Source of the DNA: Sphingosinithalassobacter tenebrarum
GTDB taxonomy: Bacteria; Pseudomonadota; Alphaproteobacteria; Sphingomonadales; Sphingomonadaceae
Length of the DNA stretch: 64,000 nt
Assembly: GCF_011057975.1 (NCBI RefSeq)
Contig: NZ_CP049109.1
Span: 1,085,001 to 1,149,000, forward strand
Direction of reading: 5' to 3'
The stretch's first letter is position 1. Each line of letters begins with the position of its first letter. Below, in pieces: positions 45,450 through 53,714 of the stretch. The notes beneath the pieces were generated by a model. The model saw only the letters and a program-made list of their open reading frames with translations, ran no database searches and had not been told where the DNA came from. Made by a program: the position numbers and the translations under genes.

Positions 45450-47393
45450 TCACTCGGTGCCGTCGATCACTTCGTCGGCATAGATGGCGACCCGGGGGGC
45501 GTGTTCGCTGGTGGCGGCGCCGCGATACATGCCCTCGGTATTCATGGCGAAGGCGATGCGGCCGTTGCCGTCCATCGTGATCAGCCCGCCGTCACCGCCC
45601 AGCGCGCCGATCGCGCCGATCGTGTTGCGGGCCGCCTCGCCGATGCTCTCACTGTTCCAGGCGACGCGGTCGCACACCTGGCGCCCGGCATTTTCGCGGA
45701 TGAAATATTCGCCCGTGCCGGTGCCCGATACCGCGCAGCGGCCATCGGCGGCATAGGTGCCCGCGCCGATGATCGGAGAGTCGCCGATGCGACCCCAGCG
45801 CTTGCCGGTCAGCCCGCCGGTCGACGTCGCCGCGGCGAGGTGGCCGTTCTGGTCGATCGCGACTGCGCCGACCGTGCCGAAGCGATGCGTGGGATCGCTG
45901 GCGAGCGCGGACTGATGATCGCGTTTCCATTCGAGATGCTGCTGCCAGCGATGCTCGGTGCGGAAATAGCCCGGATCGACTTGCTCGATCCCCTGTTCGC
46001 GGGCGAACTGATCGGCGCCTTCGCCCGAAAGCATCACGTGGCGTGACTTGTCCATCACCGCGCGGGCGAGCGTGATCGGGTGGCGCGTGGTGCTGACCGC
46101 CGCGACCGCGCCGGCCTGCATCGTGTTGCCGTCCATGATCGACGCATCGAGCTGGTTGCGGCCCTCGGCATCGAACACCGCGCCGCGGCCGGCGTTGAAC
46201 AGCGGATCGTCCTCGAGCACGCGCAGCGTCGCTTCGACGGCGTCGACGCTCGATCCGCCATTTGCGAGCACTTCGGAACCGACTGCCAGCGCCTTCTCAA
46301 GGCTTTCGCGATAGGCCTGGTCCATTTCGGGGGGCAGGCTGCCGCGCTCGATCACCCCGGAGCCGCCGTGGATCGCGATCGCCCAGCGCGGCCGGTTCGG
46401 GGTCGGCACGCCGCTCAGTACACCGTCGGCAACACGCGCATCGGCGGCGAAGGCAGGGTCGGTGACGGTGATATCATTGAAATCGACGCGGCTGTCCGGG
46501 CCAATGCCGGTCAGCGTGACGCGGTCCCAGCCAAGCGTGCCGTCATCCGCGAAGCGCGGGGCGCCTTGCGGGCGGACGAGCCAGGCATGGCCGTCGCTGG
46601 TGGTGAACAGCCGGGCAGTGCCATCGGCTTCGATGCAGAGCGCCGTGTCTTCGTCGATGCCCAGGCCGATCGTATCTTCCTTGCCCGCTGCGCGCGCCTG
46701 CGCGACGAAGGCGACGAGGCGGCCGAGCCGGTCGCGCTCGCTGAAATGCGTGTCGGTGATGACGTTGGCGAGGAAGGGGACGTCGAGGAATTTGTCGACC
46801 AGAGTCACCTTGTCGCCCCGGGGATCGGCGAGCGCTTCGGTGGAAGCGACTGCTTCGGGTGCCATCGCGCCGTAGCCGGTGCCGCCGAGGATCGCGAGGC
46901 CGGCGCTGGTGCCGCCGATCGGGCGGCCCTTGCGGACATGCGCGTTGAGCGCCTCGGCAACCGGCGTGTCCTTCCAGAAGCGGACATAGTTGGACTGGTC
47001 GCCGCCCGCGATGAAGATGCCGTCGGCGCGATCGAGTATCTCTGCGATGCGCGGATCATAGGCGGCTTCGCGGCTGGAAAAGACGAGCGTTTCGACCGAA
47101 GCGAAGCCGCCGATCTCGTCCATCAGCCATTCGCCGTCGCTGCCGTCCTGCGATGCGCGCAGGATGACGAGATGGCCGTTGCCGCTCTTTTCGGCAAACC
47201 AGCGCCAGGCCTGCGGGCTCCAGTCGGCGCCGCCGATCAGCATCAACCCCAGCGATGGCGTTCCCCCGCGCTCGGCGTTCACATCCCCGGCGCTGTAATA
47301 GCGATAGCCGTCGCCGTCCCGTGCCTGCGCAAGGCCGGGCAGGGCGGCGAGCAGCAGCGCCAGCGCGGCGGCGACAAGGGTTTGAACACGCAT
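45450..47393 (-). CDS. Exported cyanophycinase - isoaspartyl peptidase/asparaginase fusion
   Basis: 647 residues with a signal peptide (MRVQTLVAAALALLLAALPG). Residues about 45-275 are a cyanophycinase (S51) domain: FIAGGDQSNYVRFW and the nucleophile GTSAG with Ser163. Residues about 335-645 are an Ntn-hydrolase of the IaaA type: AIHGGSGVIERG, NAGRGAVFDAEG and the self-cleavage site HRFGTVGAVA with Thr507, then ATSTGGLTGKRWGRIGDSPI. Cyanophycinase cuts multi-L-arginyl-poly-aspartate to beta-Asp-Arg dipeptides and isoaspartyl peptidases split these; here both steps lie on one exported chain. Diverges from an Lrp-type regulator. Confidence 0.88.
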   Translation of the reverse strand: MRVQTLVAAALALLLAALPGLAQARDGDGYRYYSAGDVNAERGGTPSLGLMLIGGADWSPQAWRWFAEKSGNGHLVILRASQDGSDGEWLMDEIGGFASVETLVFSSREAAYDPRIAEILDRADGIFIAGGDQSNYVRFWKDTPVAEALNAHVRKGRPIGGTSAGLAILGGTGYGAMAPEAVASTEALADPRGDKVTLVDKFLDVPFLANVITDTHFSERDRLGRLVAFVAQARAAGKEDTIGLGIDEDTALCIEADGTARLFTTSDGHAWLVRPQGAPRFADDGTLGWDRVTLTGIGPDSRVDFNDITVTDPAFAADARVADGVLSGVPTPNRPRWAIAIHGGSGVIERGSLPPEMDQAYRESLEKALAVGSEVLANGGSSVDAVEATLRVLEDDPLFNAGRGAVFDAEGRNQLDASIMDGNTMQAGAVAAVSTTRHPITLARAVMDKSRHVMLSGEGADQFAREQGIEQVDPGYFRTEHRWQQHLEWKRDHQSALASDPTHRFGTVGAVAIDQNGHLAAATSTGGLTGKRWGRIGDSPIIGAGTYAADGRCAVSGTGTGEYFIRENAGRQVCDRVAWNSESIGEAARNTIGAIGALGGDGGLITMDGNGRIAFAMNTEGMYRGAATSEHAPRVAIYADEVIDGTE

Positions 47394-47523
47394 CTACATA
47401 TCTCCCGGGTCGAACTGGTCGCCGCAGCCTACCGCCCCCTGCGGCACGGCGCGAAGTGCGACGCGATTCGACGCATCAAGGCTAAGCAGATACAAGCGAC
47501 GGGATCGGCGATAATTTCATTAC

Positions 47524-47544
47524 ATGCGACAAAAACAGTCGCAT
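47524..47544. promoter_or_regulatory. Inverted repeat before the Lrp-type gene
   Basis: Perfect 7-base arms ATGCGAC and GTCGCAT around AAAAACA. It lies 20 bases before the Lrp-type start and 130 bases before the divergent cyanophycinase fusion. Candidate autoregulatory Lrp/AsnC operator. Confidence 0.6.
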
Positions 47545-47564
47545 ACTGCGCAACGGAGGACGGA

Positions 47565-48032
47565 TTGCGGAAAATCGACAAGACTGACCGGAGGCTCCTC
47601 CAGGCGATTCAGGAAAATGCGTTGCTGACTGCTGAGCAACTCGGCGAAGCATGCGGCCTTTCCCCGACGGCGGCGCTCAAACGCCGCAAGAAGCTGCGCA
47701 GCGACGGCGTGATCGAACGCGATTCGGCCGTGGTTTCGCCGCGCGCGCTGGGGTTCGACATCATGGCGCTGGTGATGGTCACGCTCGACCGTGAGGATCG
47801 CGGCGTCATCGATCGGTTCAATCAGGACATCCGCAACACGCCACAGATCACCCAGGCCTATTACATCACCGGCGACGCCGATTTCGTGCTGTTCATCGTC
47901 GCGCGCGACATGGACGAATATGACCAGTTCACGCGCGAATTCTTCTACGACCGGCATCCGATCAAGACGTTCAAGACCTGTGTGGTGCTGAGTGCGGTCA
48001 AGTCGGGCGGAGCGCTGCCCATTCCCGATTGA
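47565..48032 (+). CDS. Lrp/AsnC family transcriptional regulator
   Basis: 155 residues. N-terminal winged helix-turn-helix (LRKIDKTDRRLLQAIQENAL, then EQLGEACGLSPTAALKRRKK) and a C-terminal RAM/AsnC ligand domain (TPQITQAYYITGDADFVLFI). The start is a TTG at 47565 with GGAGGA 5 bases upstream, giving the family's usual length; the frame stays open far upstream, antisense to the cyanophycinase gene, which is not coding. Probably senses an amino acid and controls the divergent cyanophycinase-PLP genes and perhaps the following TonB receptor. Confidence 0.9.
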   Translation: MRKIDKTDRRLLQAIQENALLTAEQLGEACGLSPTAALKRRKKLRSDGVIERDSAVVSPRALGFDIMALVMVTLDREDRGVIDRFNQDIRNTPQITQAYYITGDADFVLFIVARDMDEYDQFTREFFYDRHPIKTFKTCVVLSAVKSGGALPIPD

Positions 48033-48359
48033 GCGGACGCCGGATTTCGCGATTCGCGGCTGCCCGAACAGCATCACAGAAACAGAATCTGTCGAATGTT
48101 TCCGTATAGCGCGGAAATTTGTCGGTTCTGCTTCTGTCTTTGACCGTTTCCCTGCCTATCCCTGCGTATAGTTTTTCGAACGACGTGTGTCGGGGCAAGC
48201 CGCGCGGGAAAACAACGCAATATCCGTAGTTTGCACGATCCGCACCGTCGGTCGCGACCTGTAAGGGCGCTGGGAGAGGGGCGCCGACAGGCACTGCCGC
48301 ACTCGCGATGCGGGGCGGAAACTCGGGTATTCGCGCTTGCGCACCAAGGGGGAAAATAG
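48033..48359. other. Intergenic region before the TonB receptor with two inverted repeats
   Basis: 327 bases. ACAGA-AACAGAA-TCTGT (48076-48092) and TTTCCG-TATAGCG-CGGAAA (48099-48117) lie seven bases apart, about 250 bases before the receptor start. A comparatively A/T-rich stretch follows (to about 48230). No terminator with a U-tract was found. Likely promoter and operator region of the receptor-dipeptidase pair. Confidence 0.55.
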
Positions 48360-51215
48360 ATGCGCCGAAAGATTCTCACCGCCGCGCTGACGGGCGCCAG
48401 CCTTCTCGCCATCGCACCGACGGCGGCGCTGGCGCAGGACAGCGGCCTGCCGACGCAATCGACGGTCGGTCAGGACGACGAAATGCTCGGCGATCCGATC
48501 GTCGTCCTCGGCTCGCGCATTCCGCGGACGGAGCTGGAGGGGCCCGCGCCCGTCCTTGTCATCGATGCCGACGACATCCTGCGGCAGGGCTATCAGGACA
48601 TCCCCGAGCTGATGGCGTCGGTGACGCAGAACAACGGCGAGACGCAGAGCACGCAGAGCTACGGCGCCAACACTTTCACGCCGGGCGCCAAGCAGGTCGA
48701 CCTGCGCGGGCTGGGGCCGAACCACACGCTGGTGCTGGTCAACGGTCGCCGTATCGCCGATTTCCCGATGCCCTATGGCGGCAACAGCAACGTCGCCGAT
48801 ATTTCCAACATCCCGATCGGCCTGATCGAGCGCGTCGAAGTGCTGAGCGGCGCGGCATCGGCGATTTACGGATCGGACGCGATTTCGGGCGTCGTCAATT
48901 TCCAGCTCAAGCAGGAGCCGGACGGCACACGGATCGACGCGCAGTTCGGTCTCACCGAAGACGGCGGCGGCGAATCCTATCGCATTTCGGGCAGCACGGG
49001 GTTCCGCGCGGGCGATCTGACGGTGCTGGTGGGCGCCGAATATCGCAAGCAGGAGCCGCTCTGGGGCTTCGAACGCTCGATCCAGGATTCGACCGCCGAC
49101 AATCCGACGACCAGCACGCCGCTCGCATATCGCAATTTCATGCGGTACGATTCGGGCGGCTATTACATCGATCCGGGCCAGTCGACCTGCGACGCGCTCG
49201 GCTTCACCAATGAAGGCACGACCTATTACGCGCCGCGCGCGGGATACGGGTTCGACGTCGCCAACGGCTATGCCGCGACCGACGGCTATTTCTGCGGCAG
49301 CAACGAAGCGATCGCCTATGGCCAGATCCTGTCCGATCGCGAGCAGATCAACCTCTACGGCGCCGCGACCTGGGAAATCAGCGACGACATGGAGCTGTTC
49401 GTCGACGGGCAGTACGGATATTCGGACCTCAAGCTCTTCAACGGATTCAAGAGCTGGTATTATGTCGCGCCCGACGGGAATGAAGAGGGGCTGTTCTACA
49501 ACCCGCAATATCTTCCCGCGATCGATACCTACTGGCTCGATCAGCTCGACGGCTGGTATCGCACCTTCACGCCCGAAGAGACGGGCGGGTTCGACAATGC
49601 GTCGATCACCAACCGATCGGACACCTACAACATCACCGCGGGCGTGCGCGGCAGCTTCGGCGGCAGCTCGCAATGGGATTACGAGGCCTATTACAACCAC
49701 GCCGAATACAGCTCGCGCATGGCTTGGCCCGAAATCGTCATCGACAAGGCCAATGACTTCTTCCTCGGCCAGCCGGTAAACGATCCGGGCAACACCACCG
49801 GCTATCAGCGGTTCGACGCCGATCCGACGCGGCTGTTCACGCCGCTGACGCCGGCGGAATATGCTTCGATCCAGGAGTTTACGGTCTATCACCCCAAGAC
49901 CTGGGTGAATAATGTCCAGGCGACGATCAGCAATTCCAGCCTGATCGAGCTGCCCGCCGGTCCGGTCGGCTTTGCCGCCGTCGCGGAATTCGGCAACGCC
50001 GGATATGACGTGAACCCCGATCCCAAGGCGCTGACCCAATATTATGTCGGCATCCGCGATTCGGACGGTGCGGGCACGCGCGATCATTGGGGCATCGGCG
50101 GCGAGCTGCGCGTGCCGGTGTTCGACATGCTCTCGCTCACCGGGGCGGGGCGCTACGATCACTATAATTATGCGGGCAACAATTTCGGCGAGTTCACCTA
50201 CAATATCGGCGCCGAGTTCCGCCCGCTGGAGACCGTGCTGATCCGCGGCGCGATCGGTACCGGGTTCCGTGCGCCGGACCTGCACTATGTCTATCGCGGT
50301 CCGGGCACGGTGAACGGTGGCGGTGCCGACTATTACAATTGCCGCCAGGAACAGGCGAACCCGACGCTCGCCGATTGCGTCAACACGCGCTACGAAGGCT
50401 TTATCAGCGAACGCAGCGGCAATCGCGACCTGCTGCCCGAAACCGCGCGCTCGATCACTGCGGGCGCGATGTGGGCGCCGAGCCGGAATTTCGACGTGTC
50501 GGTCGATTATTTCCACATCCGCATGGAAAACCAGGTGCGCAATCTGAGCACCAACCAGTTGTTGATCGACGAAGCCAATTGCCGGCTGGGCACCGATATC
50601 AACGGCAACGCCGTCGACACCGGCTCGCCGACCTGCACCGATGCGCTGGCGCGCGTCCAGCGCTATCAGAGCGGCGCATCGACCGGCGAGCTGCGGCTGA
50701 TCAATGTCGTGCCGATCAACGTTTCGGAGGAGACGACCGACGGGATCGATGTCGCCGTCAACGGGCGCATTCCGTTCGGCGGGTTCGAAATCTCGCTCGG
50801 CGCCAGCTACACCTATGTGCTCAACCACACGGTGACGCAGTATCCGGGCGATCCGACGCTGGATCAGTTCCTGCCGCTCAACGGCTATGAAATCCCGCGC
50901 GACAAGGGCAAGGCCTATGTCACGCTGAACCTGCCGCGCTTCACCGCGACGCTCACCGGCCTGCGGACCGGCGAAATGACCAACTGGAACTGGGACGGCA
51001 AGATCCCGGCCAGCCTGTGGTTCAACCTCTCGGCGCAATATGAGCTGTCCGATCGCCTGCGGATTTCGGGCACGGTCAACAATCTGTTCGATCGCGGGCC
51101 GGTCGAGGATCCGAGCCATGCGAGCTATCCCTATTACAACAGCTCGTGGTTCGATGCCGTCGGCCGCCGCTATTACATGCAGGTCTCCTACAAATTCGGC
51201 GGAAGCCCGTTCTGA
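48360..51215 (+). CDS. Large TonB-dependent outer-membrane receptor
   Basis: 951 residues. Signal peptide (MRRKILTAALTGASLLAIAP to ALAQ), TonB-box region near DDEMLGDPIVVLGSRIPR, and a plug domain (about 55-190) with VDLRGLGPNHTLVLVNGRR and VEVLSGAASAIYGSDAISGV. A long barrel follows, ending in the outer-membrane signature YYMQVSYKFGGSPF. The plug and barrel order is the type sphingomonads use for oligopeptide or oligosaccharide uptake. It precedes a C69 dipeptidase by 80 bases on the same strand, arguing for peptide import. Confidence 0.93.
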   Translation: MRRKILTAALTGASLLAIAPTAALAQDSGLPTQSTVGQDDEMLGDPIVVLGSRIPRTELEGPAPVLVIDADDILRQGYQDIPELMASVTQNNGETQSTQSYGANTFTPGAKQVDLRGLGPNHTLVLVNGRRIADFPMPYGGNSNVADISNIPIGLIERVEVLSGAASAIYGSDAISGVVNFQLKQEPDGTRIDAQFGLTEDGGGESYRISGSTGFRAGDLTVLVGAEYRKQEPLWGFERSIQDSTADNPTTSTPLAYRNFMRYDSGGYYIDPGQSTCDALGFTNEGTTYYAPRAGYGFDVANGYAATDGYFCGSNEAIAYGQILSDREQINLYGAATWEISDDMELFVDGQYGYSDLKLFNGFKSWYYVAPDGNEEGLFYNPQYLPAIDTYWLDQLDGWYRTFTPEETGGFDNASITNRSDTYNITAGVRGSFGGSSQWDYEAYYNHAEYSSRMAWPEIVIDKANDFFLGQPVNDPGNTTGYQRFDADPTRLFTPLTPAEYASIQEFTVYHPKTWVNNVQATISNSSLIELPAGPVGFAAVAEFGNAGYDVNPDPKALTQYYVGIRDSDGAGTRDHWGIGGELRVPVFDMLSLTGAGRYDHYNYAGNNFGEFTYNIGAEFRPLETVLIRGAIGTGFRAPDLHYVYRGPGTVNGGGADYYNCRQEQANPTLADCVNTRYEGFISERSGNRDLLPETARSITAGAMWAPSRNFDVSVDYFHIRMENQVRNLSTNQLLIDEANCRLGTDINGNAVDTGSPTCTDALARVQRYQSGASTGELRLINVVPINVSEETTDGIDVAVNGRIPFGGFEISLGASYTYVLNHTVTQYPGDPTLDQFLPLNGYEIPRDKGKAYVTLNLPRFTATLTGLRTGEMTNWNWDGKIPASLWFNLSAQYELSDRLRISGTVNNLFDRGPVEDPSHASYPYYNSSWFDAVGRRYYMQVSYKFGGSPF

Positions 51216-51295
51216 ACCGGCGGGGGAGGGCGGCGAGTCACGTTTGACCCGCCGCCCCACGCGCCGGATAGTGCCGGCCTGACACAACCAACGGA

Positions 51296-52858
51296 GTGAA
51301 AACCCTGTCCTCTGCCGCTTCCGCCTGCCGGACCATCTGCCACGCCTTCATCACCCTCCTCACCCTCGGGTCGCTGCTGCTCGCCACCTCGGCACAGGCG
51401 AGTTACGCATATTATGTCGGGAAGAACCTGACCGAGGACGGCAGCGTGATGATGGGCGGCACCGGCGAGGAAGTGTCGAGCCACTGGCTGGAGATCGTGC
51501 CCGCGCGCGACTATCCGCCCGGCACGATGATGCGGGTGGGCGTTACCGGCGATGCCGTGATCCCCGGCGAATTGTTCGAAATCCCCCAGGTGGCGCACAC
51601 GTTCCGCTACATGCAGATGGCCTATTCGGATTTCGAGGGCTTTCCCGCGCCGCTCACCAATGGCGGGGTGAACGAACATCAGGTCGCGGTTCGCGACGTC
51701 TGGGCGCCGAGCCGCAGCGAGCTGGTCGCGATGACGCCCAGGCCGCAGCGCGGCCTGCAATATTCCGACCTTGCCCGTATCGTGATGGAGCGCGCCCGCA
51801 CCGCGCGCGAAGGCGTTGAGATCATCGGCGATCTGATCGCGCGGCACGGCTTTGCCACCTATGGCGGCAACACCCATCTGATCGCCGATCCCGACGAAGG
51901 CTGGGTGGTGTGGGAGCTGGCCGGCGGCAAGGGGCTGTGGGTCGCCGAACGGCTGGGGCCGGACGATGTCCGTGTCCTCTATCCCGGCGGCATCGGAGAG
52001 ATTCCCACCGACATCGCCGACAATTCCGATTACATGGCGTCGGACAATTTCATTTCCTTCGCCATCGAACAGGGCTGGTATGATCCGGCCGCGGGCAAGC
52101 CGTTCAACGTTCAGCATGTCTATGGCGATCAGGACATTCGCGACTATCGCGAACCGGGGATCAAACTGATGTCGCCGGGCGACATGGAACGCGCGACGCG
52201 CGCGATGGCGCCGCTGACCGAAGCCGATCTGATGGCGCGGGTGCGCGATCCGCGCGTGGTCGACGATGATTCGGGCTATGGCCAGGTGGTCAGCCTGCAC
52301 CGCGACCGCACCGATCCCGATCTGGTCCGCATGTGGGTCGCGCCGACGGGATCGGTCGCCGCGCCGTTCAATGTCTGGTGGCTGGGCGTTACCCAGGTGC
52401 CGATGGAATATGCCGCGCATCGCTATCTCACCAAGGACGCGGCATCGACCTTCCTCAATCCCGATTTCCAGATGCAGGAGGCGACACGCTTCGCCGGGCG
52501 CACCTTCAAGCGGGTGATGTATTATGCCTGCTCGGCGCCCGACCGGCTGCTGCCGGTGGTCACCTCGATGCTGACTGCGTTCGAGGCGGAGACGCGCGGC
52601 GACCTCGATTGGGTGGAGCGTAGCGCGCGGAAAATGATCGAAAGCGGCGACCGCGAGGCGGCACGGCGGCTGCTGACCTATTACGCCACCAGCCGCGCGA
52701 TGAGCGCGCTCGACATGGGCGATACGATCGCCGGGGCGCTCGACGCCTATACCCGGCTGCTGCCCGGCCGCACGCCGCCGCAGGGGGCCGAGATGAACAC
52801 GATGGACCCGACGGTGAATTGCCTGGCCGACGGCGATCCCGACGTTCCTGCGAACTGA
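51296..52858 (+). CDS. Exported C69 family dipeptidase, Ser at the nucleophile position
   Basis: 520 residues with a GTG start; the upstream GGAG overlaps it, so the start is uncertain. A signal peptide ends in ATSAQA. The mature chain would begin SYAYYVGKNLTEDGSVMMGG. C69 enzymes normally begin with a catalytic Cys at this spot (CxxxxVGKxxTxDGS); the codon here is AGT, so residue 36 is Ser. Remaining family blocks are intact: SSHWLEIVPARDYPPG, NEHQVAVRDVW, WVVWELAGGKGLWVAERL and FNVWWLGVTQVPMEYAAHRY. Acts on dipeptides, presumably in the periplasm after uptake by the adjacent receptor; activity with Ser is unproven. Confidence 0.88.
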   Translation: MKTLSSAASACRTICHAFITLLTLGSLLLATSAQASYAYYVGKNLTEDGSVMMGGTGEEVSSHWLEIVPARDYPPGTMMRVGVTGDAVIPGELFEIPQVAHTFRYMQMAYSDFEGFPAPLTNGGVNEHQVAVRDVWAPSRSELVAMTPRPQRGLQYSDLARIVMERARTAREGVEIIGDLIARHGFATYGGNTHLIADPDEGWVVWELAGGKGLWVAERLGPDDVRVLYPGGIGEIPTDIADNSDYMASDNFISFAIEQGWYDPAAGKPFNVQHVYGDQDIRDYREPGIKLMSPGDMERATRAMAPLTEADLMARVRDPRVVDDDSGYGQVVSLHRDRTDPDLVRMWVAPTGSVAAPFNVWWLGVTQVPMEYAAHRYLTKDAASTFLNPDFQMQEATRFAGRTFKRVMYYACSAPDRLLPVVTSMLTAFEAETRGDLDWVERSARKMIESGDREAARRLLTYYATSRAMSALDMGDTIAGALDAYTRLLPGRTPPQGAEMNTMDPTVNCLADGDPDVPAN

Positions 52859-53001
52859 TTTTCCCTGATCGGTGCCTGCTGACGATAGAAATCCATCGGA
52901 GCGGCCCGCCGCGATCGCGCGCGCCTGGCCGAGAGCATGTCGATGGAGGTCAGCGGTCGACAATGTCGCGTCTGCAACGCGGCAATGTGCCGATCTTGAA
53001 T

Positions 53002-53078
53002 TGGTCGGGGCGACTGGATTCGAACCAGCGACCCCCACACCCCCAGTGTGATGCGCTACCAGGCTGCGCTACGCCCCG
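53002..53078 (-). tRNA. tRNA-Pro (anticodon GGG)
   Basis: 77 bases including the encoded CCA. The acceptor stem CGGGGCG pairs with CGCCCCG, the anticodon arm TCACA - CTGGGGG - TGTGG gives anticodon GGG, and the T arm has GGTTCGAATCC. No integrase or island at its 3' end. Confidence 0.97.
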
Positions 53079-53378
53079 ACCGAGGCGCAGGCATCTAGGC
53101 GCGCGGGGGCGCGGATGCAAGTCTTTGCGCTTGTTCTTGTCGGAGGAATTTGTCCCGTAGCACGGGAATGTCGTACTGGGCCGCGCCCGGGCTGCGGGGG
53201 TAGTTGGCAAATGAGCGACTTGTAGAGCGCCGGTGCCCGCGTCGCCGGCGCCCGGGATGCGCACGGCCCGCCGCGTGCGCGCAACGCTCCGGCAGTTGCG
53301 CCCGCGCGCTACCCGTGATAGCGCGCGCCGCTTGAAACGGGGCATCTCGCTCCTTCGAACCCAGGCAATCGGGAACCC
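53079..53378. other. Intergenic leader between tRNA-Pro and yajC
   Basis: 300 bases with no supported gene. GCGCCGGTGCCC and a GGGCGCCGGCGA-like strand near 53227-53258 can form a hairpin. The last 60 bases are the yajC leader. Nothing else recognisable. Confidence 0.5.
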
Positions 53379-53714
53379 ATGTTCATTTCACCAGCATATG
53401 CGCAACAGGCGGGGCAGCAGGCCGCCGCTGGGCCGGGCTTCTTGGGCGGCATCCTGCCCATGGTGCTCATCTTCGTCGCTTTCTATTTCCTGATGATCCG
53501 TCCGCAGCAGAAGCGGATGAAGACGCTTCAGAACGCGATCGCGGCGGTCAAGAAGGGTGACACGGTGATCACCGCGGGCGGCCTGGTCGGCAAGGCGACC
53601 AAGGTCGACGAGGAATATGTCGAAGTCGAAGTGGCGCAGGGCATGAAGGTGAAGGTGGTCAAGTCCACGCTTACCGATGTCCAGCCGCTCGGCGGCAAGC
53701 CTGCGAACGACTGA
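53379..53714 (+). CDS. yajC: Sec translocon accessory protein YajC
   Basis: 111 residues. One N-terminal transmembrane helix (GILPMVLIFVAFYFLMI) is followed by the family motif RPQQKRMKTLQ and a small cytoplasmic beta domain (KKGDTVITAGGLVGKATKV). Part of the SecDF-YajC complex. Its TGA overlaps the secD ATG by one base. Confidence 0.95.
   Translation: MFISPAYAQQAGQQAAAGPGFLGGILPMVLIFVAFYFLMIRPQQKRMKTLQNAIAAVKKGDTVITAGGLVGKATKVDEEYVEVEVAQGMKVKVVKSTLTDVQPLGGKPAND

Noticed and set aside
48156-51287. Minus-strand open frame of about 1040 codons opposite the TonB receptor
   Set aside because: Same high-G+C shadow effect; low-complexity Arg/Ala/Ile translation and no ribosome binding site. The plus strand encodes a clear receptor.
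53002-53078. tRNA-Pro as an integration site for an island
   Set aside because: Both flanks are ordinary core genes, with no integrase and no duplicated tRNA 3' end seen nearby.
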